From Actinomycetota bacterium (GTDB lineage Bacteria > Actinomycetota > Humimicrobiia > Humimicrobiales > Humimicrobiaceae): 6,101 nucleotides of DNA. The translations under genes and the position numbers were made by a program. A model generated the notes under the pieces. It was not told where the DNA came from and searched no databases. It saw nothing but the letters and a program-made list of their open reading frames with translations. Shown here piece after piece: positions 5,955 through 6,101 of the stretch (position 1 is its first letter; every line of letters begins with the position of its first letter). Location: the NCBI GenBank assembly GCA_023475715.1, contig JAMCVO010000222.1, positions 1 through 6,101 on the forward strand, read 5' to 3'.

Positions 5955-6101
5955 ATGGATGAATATGTTTATTCACAATCAGTGCATAAAGACTTTCATG
6001 GAATTATGAATTTTTTAATAAAATTCATAAGGGAAAATCACGGAGAAAAACATTTGGAAGCATTTTTTACAAATGCTGCAGTTTTATTGAATACTAAAGT
6101 A
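5955..6101 (+). CDS. Unidentified protein, N-terminal 49 codons only (3'-partial)
   Basis: An ATG with a well spaced AAGGAGA opens a frame that runs to the edge without a stop. The visible residues are hydrophilic and probably helical, with the stretches KDFHGIMNFLIKFIRENHGE and LEAFFTNAA. There is no signal peptide or membrane segment. The pattern K-D-F-H-G followed by a Y/F-x-x-E-N-x-G-E helix reminds me of small uncharacterised proteins related to the L-2-amino-thiazoline-4-carboxylate hydrolase family, but this is a weak recollection and not a firm assignment. The last residues (LLNTKV) are encoded by repeat copy 3, so they may not belong to the original gene. It lies downstream of the MttB-like gene on the same strand and could be in the same unit. 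Confidence 0.5.
   Translation, partial: MDEYVYSQSVHKDFHGIMNFLIKFIRENHGEKHLEAFFTNAAVLLNTKV
6081..6101 (+). repeat. Repeat copy 3 (direct, at the window edge)
   Basis: This copy is identical to 5826-5841 over its last 16 bases and ends exactly at the last base of the window. Its true right boundary is therefore unknown, and the match could be longer. A contig ending precisely within a repeat is what a repeat-induced assembly break would look like. Confidence 0.65.

Larger units (their letters stand above)
5798..6101. other. Right-edge segment with repeats and only short or partial genes
   Basis: These 304 bases after the MttB-like gene hold no complete normal-sized gene. They contain a short ORF with a ribosome binding site (5855-5920), a repeat present three times, and the first 49 codons of a further gene. 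No convincing intrinsic terminator follows the MttB-like stop; the run CTTTGGGCTTTTAAGG offers only about 3 base pairs of stem. The segment looks rearranged, or else it is an assembly-end artefact. Confidence 0.6.

Overview
This is an AT-rich window (by eye roughly one third G+C) with every gene on the + strand. Ribosome binding sites are of the AGGAGG type, starts include ATG, GTG and TTG, and all five complete genes stop at TAA. The gene content and base composition suggest an anaerobic, low-GC bacterium, perhaps from an uncultured metagenomic lineage. I cannot fix the phylum from the sequence. The window runs to the edge of a repeat on the right, so it may end at a contig end.

Layout from left to right. 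Positions 2-625 hold the C-terminal two thirds of a sugar-phosphate isomerase/epimerase-like TIM-barrel protein (D-tagatose/D-psicose 3-epimerase-like). It is interrupted by one in-frame TGA at 449-451, and homology resumes in the same frame up to a TAG at 623-625. Next come a zinc-dependent medium-chain alcohol/polyol dehydrogenase (689-1738), two adjacent related small cupins (1816-2298 and 2380-2802), an M81/MlrC-family metallohydrolase (2809-4356), and a trimethylamine methyltransferase (MttB) superfamily protein without pyrrolysine (4343-5797). The last 304 bases contain a 21-codon ORF with a good ribosome binding site, three copies of a ~21-bp repeat (two direct, one inverted), and the start of a further gene that runs off the edge.

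How the genes may work together (inference). The last four complete genes look like one transcription unit. The second cupin, the M81 protein and the MttB-like protein are separated by a 6-base gap and then a 14-base overlap, so they are probably translationally coupled. An epimerase, a polyol dehydrogenase, cupins, an amide-bond-type metallohydrolase and a corrinoid-dependent-type methyltransferase together suggest catabolism of a small methylated and/or sugar-like compound. The substrate cannot be read from the sequence. No corrinoid protein, methyltetrahydrofolate methyltransferase, transporter or regulator is visible in the window. A system of this kind would need the corrinoid partner from elsewhere.

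The points most worth following up are the unusual gene set around the MttB-like protein, the single TGA that cuts the epimerase-like gene just before its last metal ligand, a cysteine cluster in the MttB-like protein, and the repeat structure at the right edge.
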